From positions 186,001 through 250,000 of the forward strand of contig NC_079268.1 of the NCBI RefSeq assembly GCF_947241705.1: a stretch of DNA of 64,000 nucleotides. The letters run 5' to 3'. A program made the translations under genes and the position numbers. The notes under the pieces were generated by a model. That model was not told the DNA's origin. It worked only from the letters and a program-made list of their open reading frames with translations, and did no database searches. The DNA comes from Saccharomyces mikatae IFO 1815. Taxonomy: Eukaryota > Ascomycota > Saccharomycetes > Saccharomycetales > Saccharomycetaceae. This document shows, piece by piece, positions 27,009 through 37,630 of the stretch (position 1 is the stretch's first letter; each line of letters starts with the position of its first letter).

Positions 27009-29665
27009 ATGAACAGTGACTTAGAATATTTAGAGGACGGATTTGATCCGAATTCAATGAAAGTTGCTACGTTAAGGAGGATATTAGTGGAGAATAACGT
27101 CGAGTTCCCATCCAATGCAAGAAAAAACGCACTAGTAGGGTTGTTTGACGAGAGGGTTAAACCTCAGATCCCGCAATTACGGAAAATGTATTTAAACGTC
27201 CAACCCAGTGACGAAGGTATTGTGAAGGTTGACCGTCCTGCCTCTTCTTCCTCTATATCTTCCTCTCGTAGGAATAGACGGGCTGGCAGAGAGAAATCCG
27301 CCTCTCCCTTGGCCAAACAGTTTAAGAAAAATAAAATACTGGATGATGTAAGTAATGATGATGATGATGATGATGAGGGAGACGATCCTTTGATCATACT
27401 TAGTGGCACAGAGGGCGAGGAAGGGGACGGAGGTGAGAATGAGTTGACAACCAGCTCCTACAAATCTGATACCAACGATTTTCAACTGAATTCCAATACT
27501 CGTAACAAGAGGAAAGGTCCTGATTCCGACCATGATTCTGAGGTAAGCTCAAAGGAAAATAAGAGGGTTGAGCCCTTCAATATTCAATCTTCAGATTCAG
27601 AAATGGAAAAGGATTACCAGATGACTAAAAAACGTAAGGTAAATCGTTTGGATCCTCAAAAGCACGAAAACGGTTCCGCTATTTTAGGCAAACTTTCTGT
27701 CAAGACACCGATGAAGAAGATCGGTAGGAAACCAGTAAGCATTGACCATTTTAACGATTCTATGACTTCTAGCGGTACGGAGAATGATCCGTTTGTACCG
27801 AATATACAACACAATCCAAAAAAATATGAAGTCAACAATGGAAGAGAACAAGGCACCCCACTGAGTAAATTAAAAGTTTCGGCATCATTTGCGGATAAGT
27901 TACCTCAAAAGGAGGAACCAACAACAAAACTAGTTACCGAAGTAGAGCAACCAGCGCCATTTCAGAGAGAGAAGCCGCCTTCTTTGTTTTCATCCGAGGA
28001 GTCAGGTTCTGAAGCGGAACCACCTTTGATTGCAGAGGTAACTACGCCAGATCCGGAGACAACTGTGAGAGACGCCAACGAAAATGTAGTGGAAATGATA
28101 GAAACCGATGATAGCGAATCGACATCGGATGAAGATGAAGTTTTGGTGCCTACCAGAATCGAAACTCCCCAATTACCTACCGCAAAAGATGTTGAAAAGA
28201 GTGAAACAAGAGTGCAAGAACTTCAAGAGGAAATCAATGAGCAATTAGAGGATGACAGTGAAGTTGAATTTAGTACGAAGCAAGAACACAAATACGGAAC
28301 CAATAAGGGCAGTGCACCAATGAGACACAAATTGAAAAAAGTCTTAAAACTATTGAGCAAATCATTGTTAGCGCTGTTTCTATTCTGCATATTTGTAGTC
28401 ATTCCTCTCTTATTTGGCCTTTGGTATAGAGAACAAAGACTACTAGTAGGCTACTGCGGTCATGAAGTCCCATCACATCGAGTCAATGGTCAGTCTGCTG
28501 AATTCATTCAGAAACTGGATCATTGGTTACAAGACTACAGGCCAAAATGCATTCCTTGTCCACCCAATGGTATTTGCTATCCTTATTTGAAACTGAAGTG
28601 CAAACCTGATTACAAGTTGGCACCGTCCAAACTTGACTTTTTAGAAATTATACCAGCACAAGGCCAATGTGTCAAAGACGACAAAAAACAACAGTTGGTT
28701 TCCGAAGTAGTTGAGAAATCATTAGAGTTTCTAAGGGCCAAAAATGCGCAGATTTCATGCGGTGACGGAAAGGACGATATCGAGAGTGGTATGACGGAAG
28801 ATACCCTCTATCAAATATTCAACGAGGCAAGGGCTCCTTGGATTAACGATGATGAGTTCGAGGATCTGTGGATTCAAGTTATCAAAGATTTAACTGAAGA
28901 ACCAGAAATAATATGGAGGCAAGTGAGTACAATTATCTTTCAGAAAACATTCATCAAATTTGTTCTCGTGGAAGAACAAATTTGATGAGTCTTTTTCTTT
29001 TTCTTTTTTTTTTTGAATAAAATTTACTAACAATTAATCTTTGTTTTCTTTAGTTATCAACCAATGACAACAACGTTGGTAGAAGTTCCGACCACATCAC
29101 TAAAGCCAATGACATTCAGGGACAGAAGAGACATATTCCAGAAGAATCCATCCCCTCCAAGACGAGGAATTTTCGGTCGACGTCCAAGAAATACATTGGA
29201 ATGAAATGTCGCTTTGAAAGGGAAATCTACCAAACATACAAAAAATTCCAAAGACCGATACTGTTAGTGCTTTTGCTGGTCACCATTAGTAAAGTAATTG
29301 ATATCAAACTGAAAAGTTATTTTAGAAAGAAAGCCAAAATTGAAGAGCTCGTCACCCAATCCATGGAGAAATTAAAGTTACAAAAGATTAAATCGATCTC
29401 AGATCCGAAAGAAAACGCTTATTTAAGTATAGTCCAATTACGTGACATTTTTCTCTCCGATATTGTCAATTTGAAGTACAAGAATCACTTATGGTCGCAA
29501 GTGGTGAAGTATTTAGAGCATAATAATAGTAATATCAAATCGAATTTAACTGAAATCAGGGGCGAGATAATGAAATGCTGGGAATGGATAGGGCCTTTGG
29601 AGCTTAATGAGCCTAATGATCCAGTTGAAAACAAAAAAATCTCCAAAGACGAAACTAAGTTATAG
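27009..29665 (+). CDS. SRC1: Src1/Heh1, inner nuclear membrane LEM-like protein (alternatively spliced)
   Basis: Exon 1 starts at 27009; exon 2 is 29054-29665. Using the 5' site at 28923 gives 841 aa (S. cerevisiae long form 834). Using the overlapping site at 28919 shifts the frame and gives 686 aa ending at 29204 (S. cerevisiae short form 687). The N-terminal ~50 residues are the helix-extension-helix domain ([20 protein letters not shown]). Next come acidic and basic disordered regions with nuclear localisation motifs (KKRKV), then a membrane helix near residues 450-472 and the lumenal MSC region with several Cys. A second membrane helix ([15 protein letters not shown]) exists only in the long form. 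The protein anchors chromatin at the nuclear envelope and aids nuclear pore quality control. Confidence 0.95.
28919..29053 (+). other. SRC1 intron with two overlapping 5' splice sites
   Basis: GCAAGTGAGT at 28919-28928 contains two donors four bases apart: GCAAGT (28919) and GTGAGT (28923). The branch site TACTAAC is at 29025-29031 and the acceptor TTTAG ends at 29053. Both junctions lead into long conserved exon 2 frames. Confidence 0.93.
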
Positions 29666-29977
29666 TTTTCGCTGCTACCTCATCCTTCAACGATCTATCA
29701 TTTATTCTGTATGACCATAATTGTAAAGTTTATTATTAACCTACTATATAGTATGATATGTAATGCTTTTGTAAAGTTTTAATGAAGTTAGTCCTAAAAG
29801 TTTCATGAAAGGAAAAGAAGATAGAATTTTTACATCGTATGTATGGTTACTAACTACGGAGAAGAGAGAACAGACGATATCGGAAGACATACAAATAAAA
29901 TCTGATTTGAAAGAACTAGAGGGGTTGGGTAATAAATAATGATGCAAAGTTTTTATTTGTTTTAACCAGGAAAGATT
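29666..29977. other. SRC1-RAD52 convergent spacer
   Basis: 312 bp of AT-rich 3' flanking sequence. No gene or RNA seen. Confidence 0.6.
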
Positions 29978-31429
29978 TCAATTAGGCTTACGTGCATGCA
30001 GGGGATTAATTTTCGGTCTTCCAACTTCTCTTCGTGTTGATCTTTGTTGCGGAATAGTTGCCATTGTACCATTCCCGTTGGGATGGACTACCTTAGAAGG
30101 GGGCGCAAATCGTGGTGCACCCGTGGAAGAAATAGTTGCGGTGGGTAGTTTATTCGGTGTGATTTCATGCGGTACTTGGTTTCCAGCTCCTTCTTGCGCA
30201 TTAGCTCCTAGTTCTTTGTCATTATTCTTCATGTTCAATTGCTTTCCCTTTGGCGCAAATTTCTCGTATACTGAATCTCTGGCAGTAGCCATCGTTTTAT
30301 CCTTTAGTACACTTGCCGGGACATGTTTTGACGTAGTCTGATCAATAGTGTGCCTAATTGATTGGGCTTTATACTTGGGGTCGAAAATATTCTCTTCGCC
30401 AACATGATGTTCATTCTGCACGGATGTCGCCGCTTTGGCTGTAACAAATGTAATTTTTTCTGCTTCTAAATTTGAGCTTACATGAGGGCTATGATTTGCT
30501 AACATCGGATCCTTGTCTGTTGATAGAACATTATTGTTTGCGTTGCCCATATTTATCAGGTCGTCATCTTGAAAATCATCGCTGAACATAAGAGAATCAT
30601 CCAGTAGGTCATCTTGATCTTGTTTGGAAGTATCAGTGGGGCCGAGATCGCCGTCCTTATTATTATTGCTGGTGTTGCTAATGTTGCTAATGTTGCTGTT
30701 GCTGTTCTTGTTGCTACTATCGGTGGATGCGATCATCATAGGAGCGACCCTATTTACTGTGCTCTCTAGCTTCACCAAGTTCATCGTTGAGACTGGATTA
30801 GCGTTTGTAACTTTCGTTAATTGCCTTCTTTTATTCGGGTACTGCTGTTGTTCATGATTTTCATGCAGAGTATTTGATCTTGAGCTTTCACTGATTTCAT
30901 CGGTGGGCCTGAACAGATTATTTTCATCAAAATCTGGGGGATCAAACTTTACCTTATCGATCTTTGCTAGAAAATCTTTATCGTAAAGACAGTTCCCTAA
31001 AGCATTACCGAATCCTCTCAAAGATCTTTTCAAAGCATCCGTAACAGCGGATTTTTTAGCCCTTTCAAAAGCAGCAGGTTTCCTTCTTTCGTTCTCCACG
31101 GTACCGTATCCAATATCTTCCCTATAAGTTCCGCTAGTCAACGTAACACGAACTATCGCTGTACAACCTATGCTAAACTTGCCCTGCCGCTCATCTAAAA
31201 AATCGATAACTACACTTTTCACCTCCGTGGACCAGCCATTATACCCAAATATTTGGTTCGCTAGATTGATCACTCTCCAACCCTCGATATATGCTATTCT
31301 GCTTGTCCCAAACCCAATTCTCTTGGAGATATACTCCGGGCCCAACTTCTTGTCCAACTTGGTCTGTATGTCCTCGGAATGGTTGCCAAAAACGGGCTTC
31401 TTTTCATCCATATCCATAATGTCGTTCAT
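29978..31429 (-). CDS. RAD52: Rad52, recombination mediator and strand-annealing protein
   Basis: 483 aa from the ATG at 31429 (MNDIMDMDEKKPVFG), which lines up with the S. cerevisiae start as I recall it (471 aa). An in-frame ATG at 31435 would add two residues, and several later Met codons are also possible starts. The N-terminal ~185 residues are the conserved ring-forming annealing domain (FGYNGWSTEVKSVVIDFLDE, RKPAAFERAKKSAVTDALKR). The C-terminal half carries the RPA- and Rad51-binding regions (DDLLDDSLMFSDDFQDDDLI; RFAPPSKVVHPN). An Asn/Ser-rich insert near residues 240-265 explains the extra length. Rad52 loads Rad51 on RPA-coated DNA and anneals strands. Confidence 0.95.
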   Translation of the reverse strand: MNDIMDMDEKKPVFGNHSEDIQTKLDKKLGPEYISKRIGFGTSRIAYIEGWRVINLANQIFGYNGWSTEVKSVVIDFLDERQGKFSIGCTAIVRVTLTSGTYREDIGYGTVENERRKPAAFERAKKSAVTDALKRSLRGFGNALGNCLYDKDFLAKIDKVKFDPPDFDENNLFRPTDEISESSRSNTLHENHEQQQYPNKRRQLTKVTNANPVSTMNLVKLESTVNRVAPMMIASTDSSNKNSNSNISNISNTSNNNKDGDLGPTDTSKQDQDDLLDDSLMFSDDFQDDDLINMGNANNNVLSTDKDPMLANHSPHVSSNLEAEKITFVTAKAATSVQNEHHVGEENIFDPKYKAQSIRHTIDQTTSKHVPASVLKDKTMATARDSVYEKFAPKGKQLNMKNNDKELGANAQEGAGNQVPHEITPNKLPTATISSTGAPRFAPPSKVVHPNGNGTMATIPQQRSTRREVGRPKINPLHARKPN

Positions 31430-31694
31430 CAGCAACGCACCAAATCCACCAGAAAGAACCTATAGCAGCTCCTGACATCCTGTTTGCTTGCACTTTGTTG
31501 ATTCTCAGTGGCAAAATAGCTTTATAACACCATTCGATACCGGTCGCGTAACCCGCCCGCCGCCATATTTTTCTTTCTTTTCTTAGTAGAATAGAGAATA
31601 TAATAATATCGAGAATCACTAATGGGAAGGGCGGATGTTATGTCGATGAGTTAGTGGAATTGAATAAAAGTTAAGGACATTAAAGGGCAAGGAG

Positions 31695-33662
31695 ATGATA
31701 CAGACGCCAAGGGAGTTTTTGAATCCACGGTACACGTACCATACTATCTTCAGCGACGTGTGCAAGACACGATTCAACCATTTGGTTACGAGGTTGTTTT
31801 TCATATGTTCAATTATCCAGAGTGTGGGTATTTCACTGCTGGCGTTGCCTTACTCACCGTTGTGGGAACTCGCGTTGGCGTTTATTCCCAACATTTTGGT
31901 TTTAAACTTAGTTTCCCTTCTGGTTATTGTGACGAGAAAGAATTACATGCATGTAAAGAATTTCGGGTTTGCTAATTCACTTACTTTTATTCTAGGCCAA
32001 TTGCTATCGACGAAATTTATTGTATACCAAGGCGTTTACTCTATGGGAAGTTTTCTTTTATCGCTTGTATTGGGTGTGGTTTTTGGACGTGGAGGGTCTG
32101 GATGGAAACCGTACTATAGGCTATTTATCTGGTTCATCGTTCCCACGATTTATAACCTGCAACATCAAGTTACTGACGCTGACAAATTGTCATTTAATTG
32201 TGAAGACTTTTTCCAGGCTCCACAAGATTACGTATTAGAGCGTGTGAAGAAGATCCTAGAGAAATCAGTAATTTTAGCCGTAGTGAGCATGCTCGCATTA
32301 CCTGTCATTACTACAATACTTTTCTCCAGTCAAACGTCCGGACTATTTGTTTCATTCACGAGTGGTGTGGTAGCTAGCGCAAACCTGCTAATAATATCCT
32401 ACATTATCTTCATCACTTTTGAATTCATAAACATAGCATTTGACGCACATATGTCTATTGGTTGTTTGCATAAGGGCAAACTAATTTCAAACTTATCATC
32501 AACGCCAATGGAAACTTTGCTTAGCGGGCTCTCTTCAGACAAACCATTTACTAAGTTGACTGCCTACCAGGAACTAGCTTATAGAGCCACCTCACTAGAT
32601 CCATCATTGCGAGCACCAATATACCACTCCAAGTTTAGAAGTAGTAGCGGTAACACATGGTCACTAATTCTCAAGGAATGCTTGACGACCATTCAAAGCA
32701 ATAATGAGACAGTTGTGCAGTATTTGAGATCCATACAAGATCTTGGAAACTTCACAGCTGCTAGACATCAAAAGAAAATGGACAACCTAGATTATATGTA
32801 CGAGAACGGTAAACTGACGAATGCCAACGAGAAACTCTTCGGAAACCGGCCCTCTATGATGACGCCGTCAAAGTATAACGATTCGTCGGATGAATCACCA
32901 AATAAGTTAAGAGTAGTAACTGATGACAGTGTATTGCTTAACCGCGGCAACAAGAAAAGACATAGTTCCTCATATTTGCACAATGATTTGGATGAGGCTA
33001 GGCAAACCTTTAATGGTTCTATTTTTACGCACGAGACAACATTTATGACTGCAGTACGTTTAATGTTCAAGAAAATGAAAAACTCTGTAATGTCTTTTAT
33101 TTTCCCCTCCTACGCAGAAAGAAAATCCTTTAATGAAGATGACAATTACAGAGTATTACCAAACAGTTCCAACAGGGCTCAAATCTCGATAATCGACATA
33201 TGGTCCATTTCCAAGAAAAAACAAGCTGAGAAACTGGTTCCATTACCCATATGCCACGCCAGCAGCGTGATAGCATTAACAGGACTACTGATCAGATCAA
33301 GAACAGAGGATTCAAAGGGTGGAATTATTGCCTCTGTCGGAGATATTCTCAAGACTTTGGAGAGGTCCATCTGTGCATTGGGTGAATTCGCCGATTGGGA
33401 TCCAGAATCCATGGCATACACTGCCTTCCAGACACAAAGAACTGCCCAGGACAGAGTACAATACGACAGCAAAGACGAAAATAGCATAAAAGACACTACA
33501 GACATGATTAGTGTTCTTTATCAGCTGTCAACTAGTGCCTTTATGGAAATTGTACTCGAATACAATGTTGCATTGAATGATGTATATCTAGATGCAGATG
33601 TAGCCAAGTTAGCGAACTGGTTTCTAGAAGTGTATGCCACAGGCAACACCACAGCTATATAA
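31695..33662 (+). CDS. NDC1: Ndc1, transmembrane nucleoporin and spindle pole body protein
   Basis: 655 aa, identical in length to S. cerevisiae. Ndc1 inserts nuclear pore complexes and the spindle pole body into the nuclear envelope. The N-terminal ~260 residues hold about six hydrophobic segments (e.g. SVGISLLALPYSPLWELALA, YSMGSFLLSLVLGVVFG, VVSMLALPVITTILF). The C-terminal ~390 residues are soluble and contain a Ser-rich stretch plus the conserved ADWDPESMAYTAFQTQRT. The divergent spacer with RAD52 (265 bp) contains an ACGCG core on the RAD52 strand at 31545-31549. Confidence 0.95.
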   Translation: MIQTPREFLNPRYTYHTIFSDVCKTRFNHLVTRLFFICSIIQSVGISLLALPYSPLWELALAFIPNILVLNLVSLLVIVTRKNYMHVKNFGFANSLTFILGQLLSTKFIVYQGVYSMGSFLLSLVLGVVFGRGGSGWKPYYRLFIWFIVPTIYNLQHQVTDADKLSFNCEDFFQAPQDYVLERVKKILEKSVILAVVSMLALPVITTILFSSQTSGLFVSFTSGVVASANLLIISYIIFITFEFINIAFDAHMSIGCLHKGKLISNLSSTPMETLLSGLSSDKPFTKLTAYQELAYRATSLDPSLRAPIYHSKFRSSSGNTWSLILKECLTTIQSNNETVVQYLRSIQDLGNFTAARHQKKMDNLDYMYENGKLTNANEKLFGNRPSMMTPSKYNDSSDESPNKLRVVTDDSVLLNRGNKKRHSSSYLHNDLDEARQTFNGSIFTHETTFMTAVRLMFKKMKNSVMSFIFPSYAERKSFNEDDNYRVLPNSSNRAQISIIDIWSISKKKQAEKLVPLPICHASSVIALTGLLIRSRTEDSKGGIIASVGDILKTLERSICALGEFADWDPESMAYTAFQTQRTAQDRVQYDSKDENSIKDTTDMISVLYQLSTSAFMEIVLEYNVALNDVYLDADVAKLANWFLEVYATGNTTAI

Positions 33663-33933
33663 TCAAATTAATCCAGGGATCATCCTTCCTACCATCTCAT
33701 GTAAGATAAATACAATAATAAAACTCCCAAGACTACACGACACTGCAGTAGGAACACAATTTGAGCAAAAAGAGTTATACTTCTCGTTTCCGGGTAGCGA
33801 ATTAGGGAGTGCCCTTTTCTGCACTAACAACAATCAGTAATAACGAAAAGCATTAAGAAGAATAGTGTCTTCCAATCGGAATTAGTTCATCTTCAGATGC
33901 TGGATGTAGCAGCATCGAAGTTGTATATTCAAG

Positions 33934-34413
33934 ATGTCACGTATGCCATCTAGTTTCGATGTCACGGAAAGGGATTTGGATGAGATGACGTTTGGCGAAA
34001 GGATTATATATCATTGTAAGAAACAGCCATTGGTGCCCATTGGATGCCTATTGACTACGGGTGCTGTCATCTTAGCGGCTCAAAACGTTCGTGTTGGTAA
34101 TAAATGGAAGGCCCAGTACTATTTCCGTTGGCGTGTTGGTCTTCAAGCAGCTACATTAGTCGCGCTGGTCGCAGGTTCTTTTATCTATGGGACTTCTGGT
34201 AAGGAATTGAAAGCGAAGGAGGAACAATTGAAGGAAAAAGCTAAAATGAGAGAGAAGTTATGGATCCAGGAACTGGAGAGAAGAGAAGAAGAAACCGAGG
34301 CTAGGAGAAAAAGAGCTGAGTTGGCCAGAATGAAGACCTTGGAGAATGAGGAAGAAATCAAACACCTGGAGAAAGAACTGAGTGATCTGGAAAACAAGCT
34401 TGGAAAGAAATAA
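33934..34413 (+). CDS. RCF1: Rcf1 (Aim31), respiratory supercomplex factor, HIG1 type 1
   Basis: 159 aa, the same as S. cerevisiae. An inner mitochondrial membrane protein of the HIG1 domain family; it binds cytochrome c oxidase and the bc1-oxidase supercomplex and tunes oxidase activity. Two membrane helices flank the conserved HIG1 loop ([20 protein letters not shown] and [17 protein letters not shown], with [17 protein letters not shown] between). The C-terminal ~65 residues are a charged coiled coil (repeats of E, K, R). There is no cleavable presequence, as usual for the family. Confidence 0.95.
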   Translation: MSRMPSSFDVTERDLDEMTFGERIIYHCKKQPLVPIGCLLTTGAVILAAQNVRVGNKWKAQYYFRWRVGLQAATLVALVAGSFIYGTSGKELKAKEEQLKEKAKMREKLWIQELERREEETEARRKRAELARMKTLENEEEIKHLEKELSDLENKLGKK

Positions 34414-34844
34414 GCCGACCATATCTCGTTGTACTGTATATAGTTTTACCATGAAAGACAAAATAATAAAGAATTGGATTACCCTTCAATGTTCCTTGAT
34501 GCTATGGTTAAGCAAAGAATAATAAACGCGAAGCAACAAATATATATATATAAATATGAATATTTTTGTTTTTATGTTTTATAGCTATCATTGAATCGTA
34601 TCTATATTGATAGGAAAGGCATCTTCGTCACTTCTACCTTTTTGACTTTCCATACGTGGTTTTTTTCCTTTGTACAGGCATAACGGTAATTGCCAACTAA
34701 CAGTCGGTACAATTTTCAAAAAATAGAAACAAAAGAGAATTTACTAAATGGTTTATTTGCAAGACACCATAGTATATAAACTTAGTTTACTGAACTAACA
34801 AACGGTCATATAGAGTGATATATACACGTCATCAAATAAATAAC
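34414..34844. other. RCF1-USA1 spacer
   Basis: 431 bp, AT-rich. Contains a short TA run (about 34540-34560) and an exact origin-type 11-mer (34570-34580). The frame of USA1 is open back to an ATG at 34815, but that start is not favoured. No RNA gene seen. Confidence 0.45.
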
Positions 34845-37370
34845 ATGTCGGAGTATCTAGCCCAAACGCCTTGCAAATTTACTATTTGGTCAAGCGAGAT
34901 AGATCTTATCAGAACAAACCTGTTGGTGAACGCACATCCCTTAAGCACAGTCGGTAGACTACTTCAATACATACATTATCAAGTATACAAACAACTAAGG
35001 GCCATCTATCAGCCAGAGGAACGGTACACGAGTGCAGCACCGCATACACCCTTAAATAGTATTAGCACATACTTTTTAAGGTATGAGGACAAAGAGTTAT
35101 CTCCAACGTGTTTATTAAAAGACATCACATCATCAAGTCATCTGGATTCAAATCATTTTATAAGGCTGGAGTTGGGTAAGCGTTCCTCCTCTTCGGGTTG
35201 CGCAGTTAACTTGGAATATGATATGGACACTGAATTCAACTCTATGAATATCCAGTTTGAGATAAATACGTTATCATCCCAGCGTATATTCAATTATATG
35301 GAACCAAACTTGCCCATTGGAACCACATTGGCTAGATTAGAGAAACTGGCATTGGAACGCATCAAGGATTTCGAGATATCAGCAGGTAATCTTTGTGGTA
35401 TCAAGGAGAATCATTCAGTGCATGATCTGCAGGGCTTCATAATAAAGGGGAAACAAACACCCATGTTTTTAAATTATGGAAGTGATTCAGATTACTATAA
35501 AGATTTGAATCTTGTAGATTTGTTAGGGATTGATTTTACCCCGGCGCATAACTCTTTTTTTACATTTTTGTTCAAGATGAACCATGAACAAGGTACACAA
35601 ATTACCAACGATGAAGAATGTTTTGTACTGGAATTCGTATCTGACGCTACATTATCCATAACTCAAATGAATGTTAAGCCAGATACTACGGTAAAACAAG
35701 TGAAGGATTTTATTTGTTCTGTTTATACCCACTCTTTAAATTTGAGAAGAAATGATATCAAATTGATATACAAAGGACAACTACTTCATGAGAACAATTT
35801 TGCTGGCAACTCCTCGAAGATCAGTGAATACGTCAGAGAACCACACGAAGTGAAGATCCATGTGCAAATTAATCAAGAGTATACGGAATCGGGACCTGGG
35901 TTTTGGAATGAAGTGTTCAACAATCCAAATATTTTTCAATTCATGCCACCAGATACGAGATCACAGTCTCCTGTTAATTTTGCTGCCGCACATGGACAGC
36001 CGCCTGCTGTCACACCTTACAATGATCAAGGCGTGCAATATGTGACGGAATCTGGAAATGCCATCGTCGTCTCTACGGATGAACATTACAAAAAATGTAT
36101 TATTAATGGGAATGAAGTGGTGTTCATTCCTGTCAGTGTGCTAAATTTACAATCAAGTTATTTGTCTGTTGTCTGTAGGGATCACAATGAAATCAAAATC
36201 CCCATATCTCTTAATGATTACAAGATTGATGGCCATAATATTCTGTTATCATCTTCCGTTATAGAGCAGTTAGAATCTGCTCTGAATTTTAAAATTGAGA
36301 GAACACTGACTTCCACTCTGATGGGTCACTCTGGTGAGCATGTTCGAATTGTAGGTAACACTCCTTCGAGAAATGATAATAATACGACAGAAAACGACGA
36401 GTCAGTATGGAGTAGGAGGGTATTGCGTCCCTTGAGAAATAGTTTTCCATTGCTACTAGTGTTGATAAGAACTTTTTACTTGATTGGCTATAATTCATTG
36501 GTTCCCTTTTTCATCGTTTTGGAGTTTGGAAGCTTTCTCCCTTGGAAATATATCATTCTACTGAGCTTACTTTTCGTTTTCAGAACTTTTTGGAACACAC
36601 AGGAAGTGTGGAGTTTATGGAGAAACTACTTGCATTTAGATGACATTGATGAAGCCAAGTTTAGCCAGATCAGAGATTTTATTAACTCGAATTCGTTGAC
36701 CTTAAATTTCTATAAGAAATGTAAGGATACTCAATCCGCTATAGATTTACTGATGATACCTAATTTGCATGAACAAAGGCTATCAGTTTATTCTGAATAT
36801 GATATTGAGTATGACACCAACACCCCTGATGTCGGACAATTAAGATTGCTATTTATCAAGGTACTATCGGGTGAAATTCCCAAGGACGCGCTAGATGAGC
36901 TCTTTAAAGGCTTTTTCGGTTTGTATGAGGCGACAAGAAACGTGAACACGCCATACCCTCAGGACTCTATGAATGAATTGCTGCTGATGATATGGAAGGA
37001 GTCTAACAAGAAAGATATTAGTACGTTACCCAAGTACAGAAGGTGGTTTCAAACCTTGTGCTCGCAAATAAACACAATTGCAGAGCGTAATGTCTTTGAT
37101 GTCATACTCAGGTACATAATTCCAGACCCTGTAAATGATAGCGTGATAACCGCTGTGATAAAGAACTTCGTGCTCTTTTGGGTCACACTACTCCCCTATG
37201 TGAAGGAGAGACTGGAAGACATTGTTACACAGAGAGCGAGGGACCGTGAACAATCTGCTCCATCCGTGCAAGAACAAGAAGACGAAAATGATGAAGCCAT
37301 CGTGATCCCTGAACAAGAGCCAGCCGCCACAGGTGCACAAGCTCATCTCTACATCCCTGATGAGGATTGA
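34845..37370 (+). CDS. USA1: Usa1, Hrd1 ubiquitin-ligase scaffold (ERAD)
   Basis: 841 aa from the ATG at 34845 (MSEYLAQTPCKFTIW); S. cerevisiae has 838. An ATG ten codons upstream (34815) adds residues not seen in the family. Usa1 links Der1 to the Hrd1 ligase and promotes Hrd1 oligomers in ER-associated degradation. A ubiquitin-like domain is visible at about residues 260-342 (VKPDTTVKQVKDFICSVY, DIKLIYKGQLLHENNFAG). Two membrane segments at about 530-585 (FPLLLVLIRTFYLIGYNSLV; YIILLSLLFVFRTFW) leave both ends in the cytosol. The C-terminus is acidic and ends LYIPDED. UBX2, another ERAD factor, is further along. Confidence 0.95.
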   Translation: MSEYLAQTPCKFTIWSSEIDLIRTNLLVNAHPLSTVGRLLQYIHYQVYKQLRAIYQPEERYTSAAPHTPLNSISTYFLRYEDKELSPTCLLKDITSSSHLDSNHFIRLELGKRSSSSGCAVNLEYDMDTEFNSMNIQFEINTLSSQRIFNYMEPNLPIGTTLARLEKLALERIKDFEISAGNLCGIKENHSVHDLQGFIIKGKQTPMFLNYGSDSDYYKDLNLVDLLGIDFTPAHNSFFTFLFKMNHEQGTQITNDEECFVLEFVSDATLSITQMNVKPDTTVKQVKDFICSVYTHSLNLRRNDIKLIYKGQLLHENNFAGNSSKISEYVREPHEVKIHVQINQEYTESGPGFWNEVFNNPNIFQFMPPDTRSQSPVNFAAAHGQPPAVTPYNDQGVQYVTESGNAIVVSTDEHYKKCIINGNEVVFIPVSVLNLQSSYLSVVCRDHNEIKIPISLNDYKIDGHNILLSSSVIEQLESALNFKIERTLTSTLMGHSGEHVRIVGNTPSRNDNNTTENDESVWSRRVLRPLRNSFPLLLVLIRTFYLIGYNSLVPFFIVLEFGSFLPWKYIILLSLLFVFRTFWNTQEVWSLWRNYLHLDDIDEAKFSQIRDFINSNSLTLNFYKKCKDTQSAIDLLMIPNLHEQRLSVYSEYDIEYDTNTPDVGQLRLLFIKVLSGEIPKDALDELFKGFFGLYEATRNVNTPYPQDSMNELLLMIWKESNKKDISTLPKYRRWFQTLCSQINTIAERNVFDVILRYIIPDPVNDSVITAVIKNFVLFWVTLLPYVKERLEDIVTQRARDREQSAPSVQEQEDENDEAIVIPEQEPAATGAQAHLYIPDED

Positions 37371-37520
37371 TTGTAATGCGGTATGACCACGTTATATAAT
37401 GCGTTTAAGGTGTGTGAAAACCCATGCTGTTCCGGCCCGTCGGGTTTCTGACAAATTGTCATTTAGGGATTTTTCGGTTGGGCTCGGGTTGGCAAAGCTG
37501 GCTGGCAACAAACCAGGAGG

Positions 37521-37528
37521 TATATAAA
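37521..37528 (+). promoter_or_regulatory. TATA box of TSA1
   Basis: TATATAAA lies about 103 bp upstream of the TSA1 ATG, the normal distance for a strongly expressed, stress-inducible yeast gene. Confidence 0.7.
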
Positions 37529-37630
37529 GAGAAGTAATTTGTCAGATCAATTCGGGGTCGTCTTACGAAGTTTCTTCTTCTGTTTAACTGTACACAACCA
37601 ATCACACATATACATACACATACATACACA

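Noticed and set aside
27192-27533. 113-codon and 81-codon antisense frames within SRC1
   Set aside because: Mirror images of low-complexity Asp/Ser coding sequence (GAT and TCT repeats).
33634-33840. 68-codon frame overlapping the end of NDC1
   Set aside because: Overlaps a conserved gene end in another frame and continues into ordinary 3' flank.
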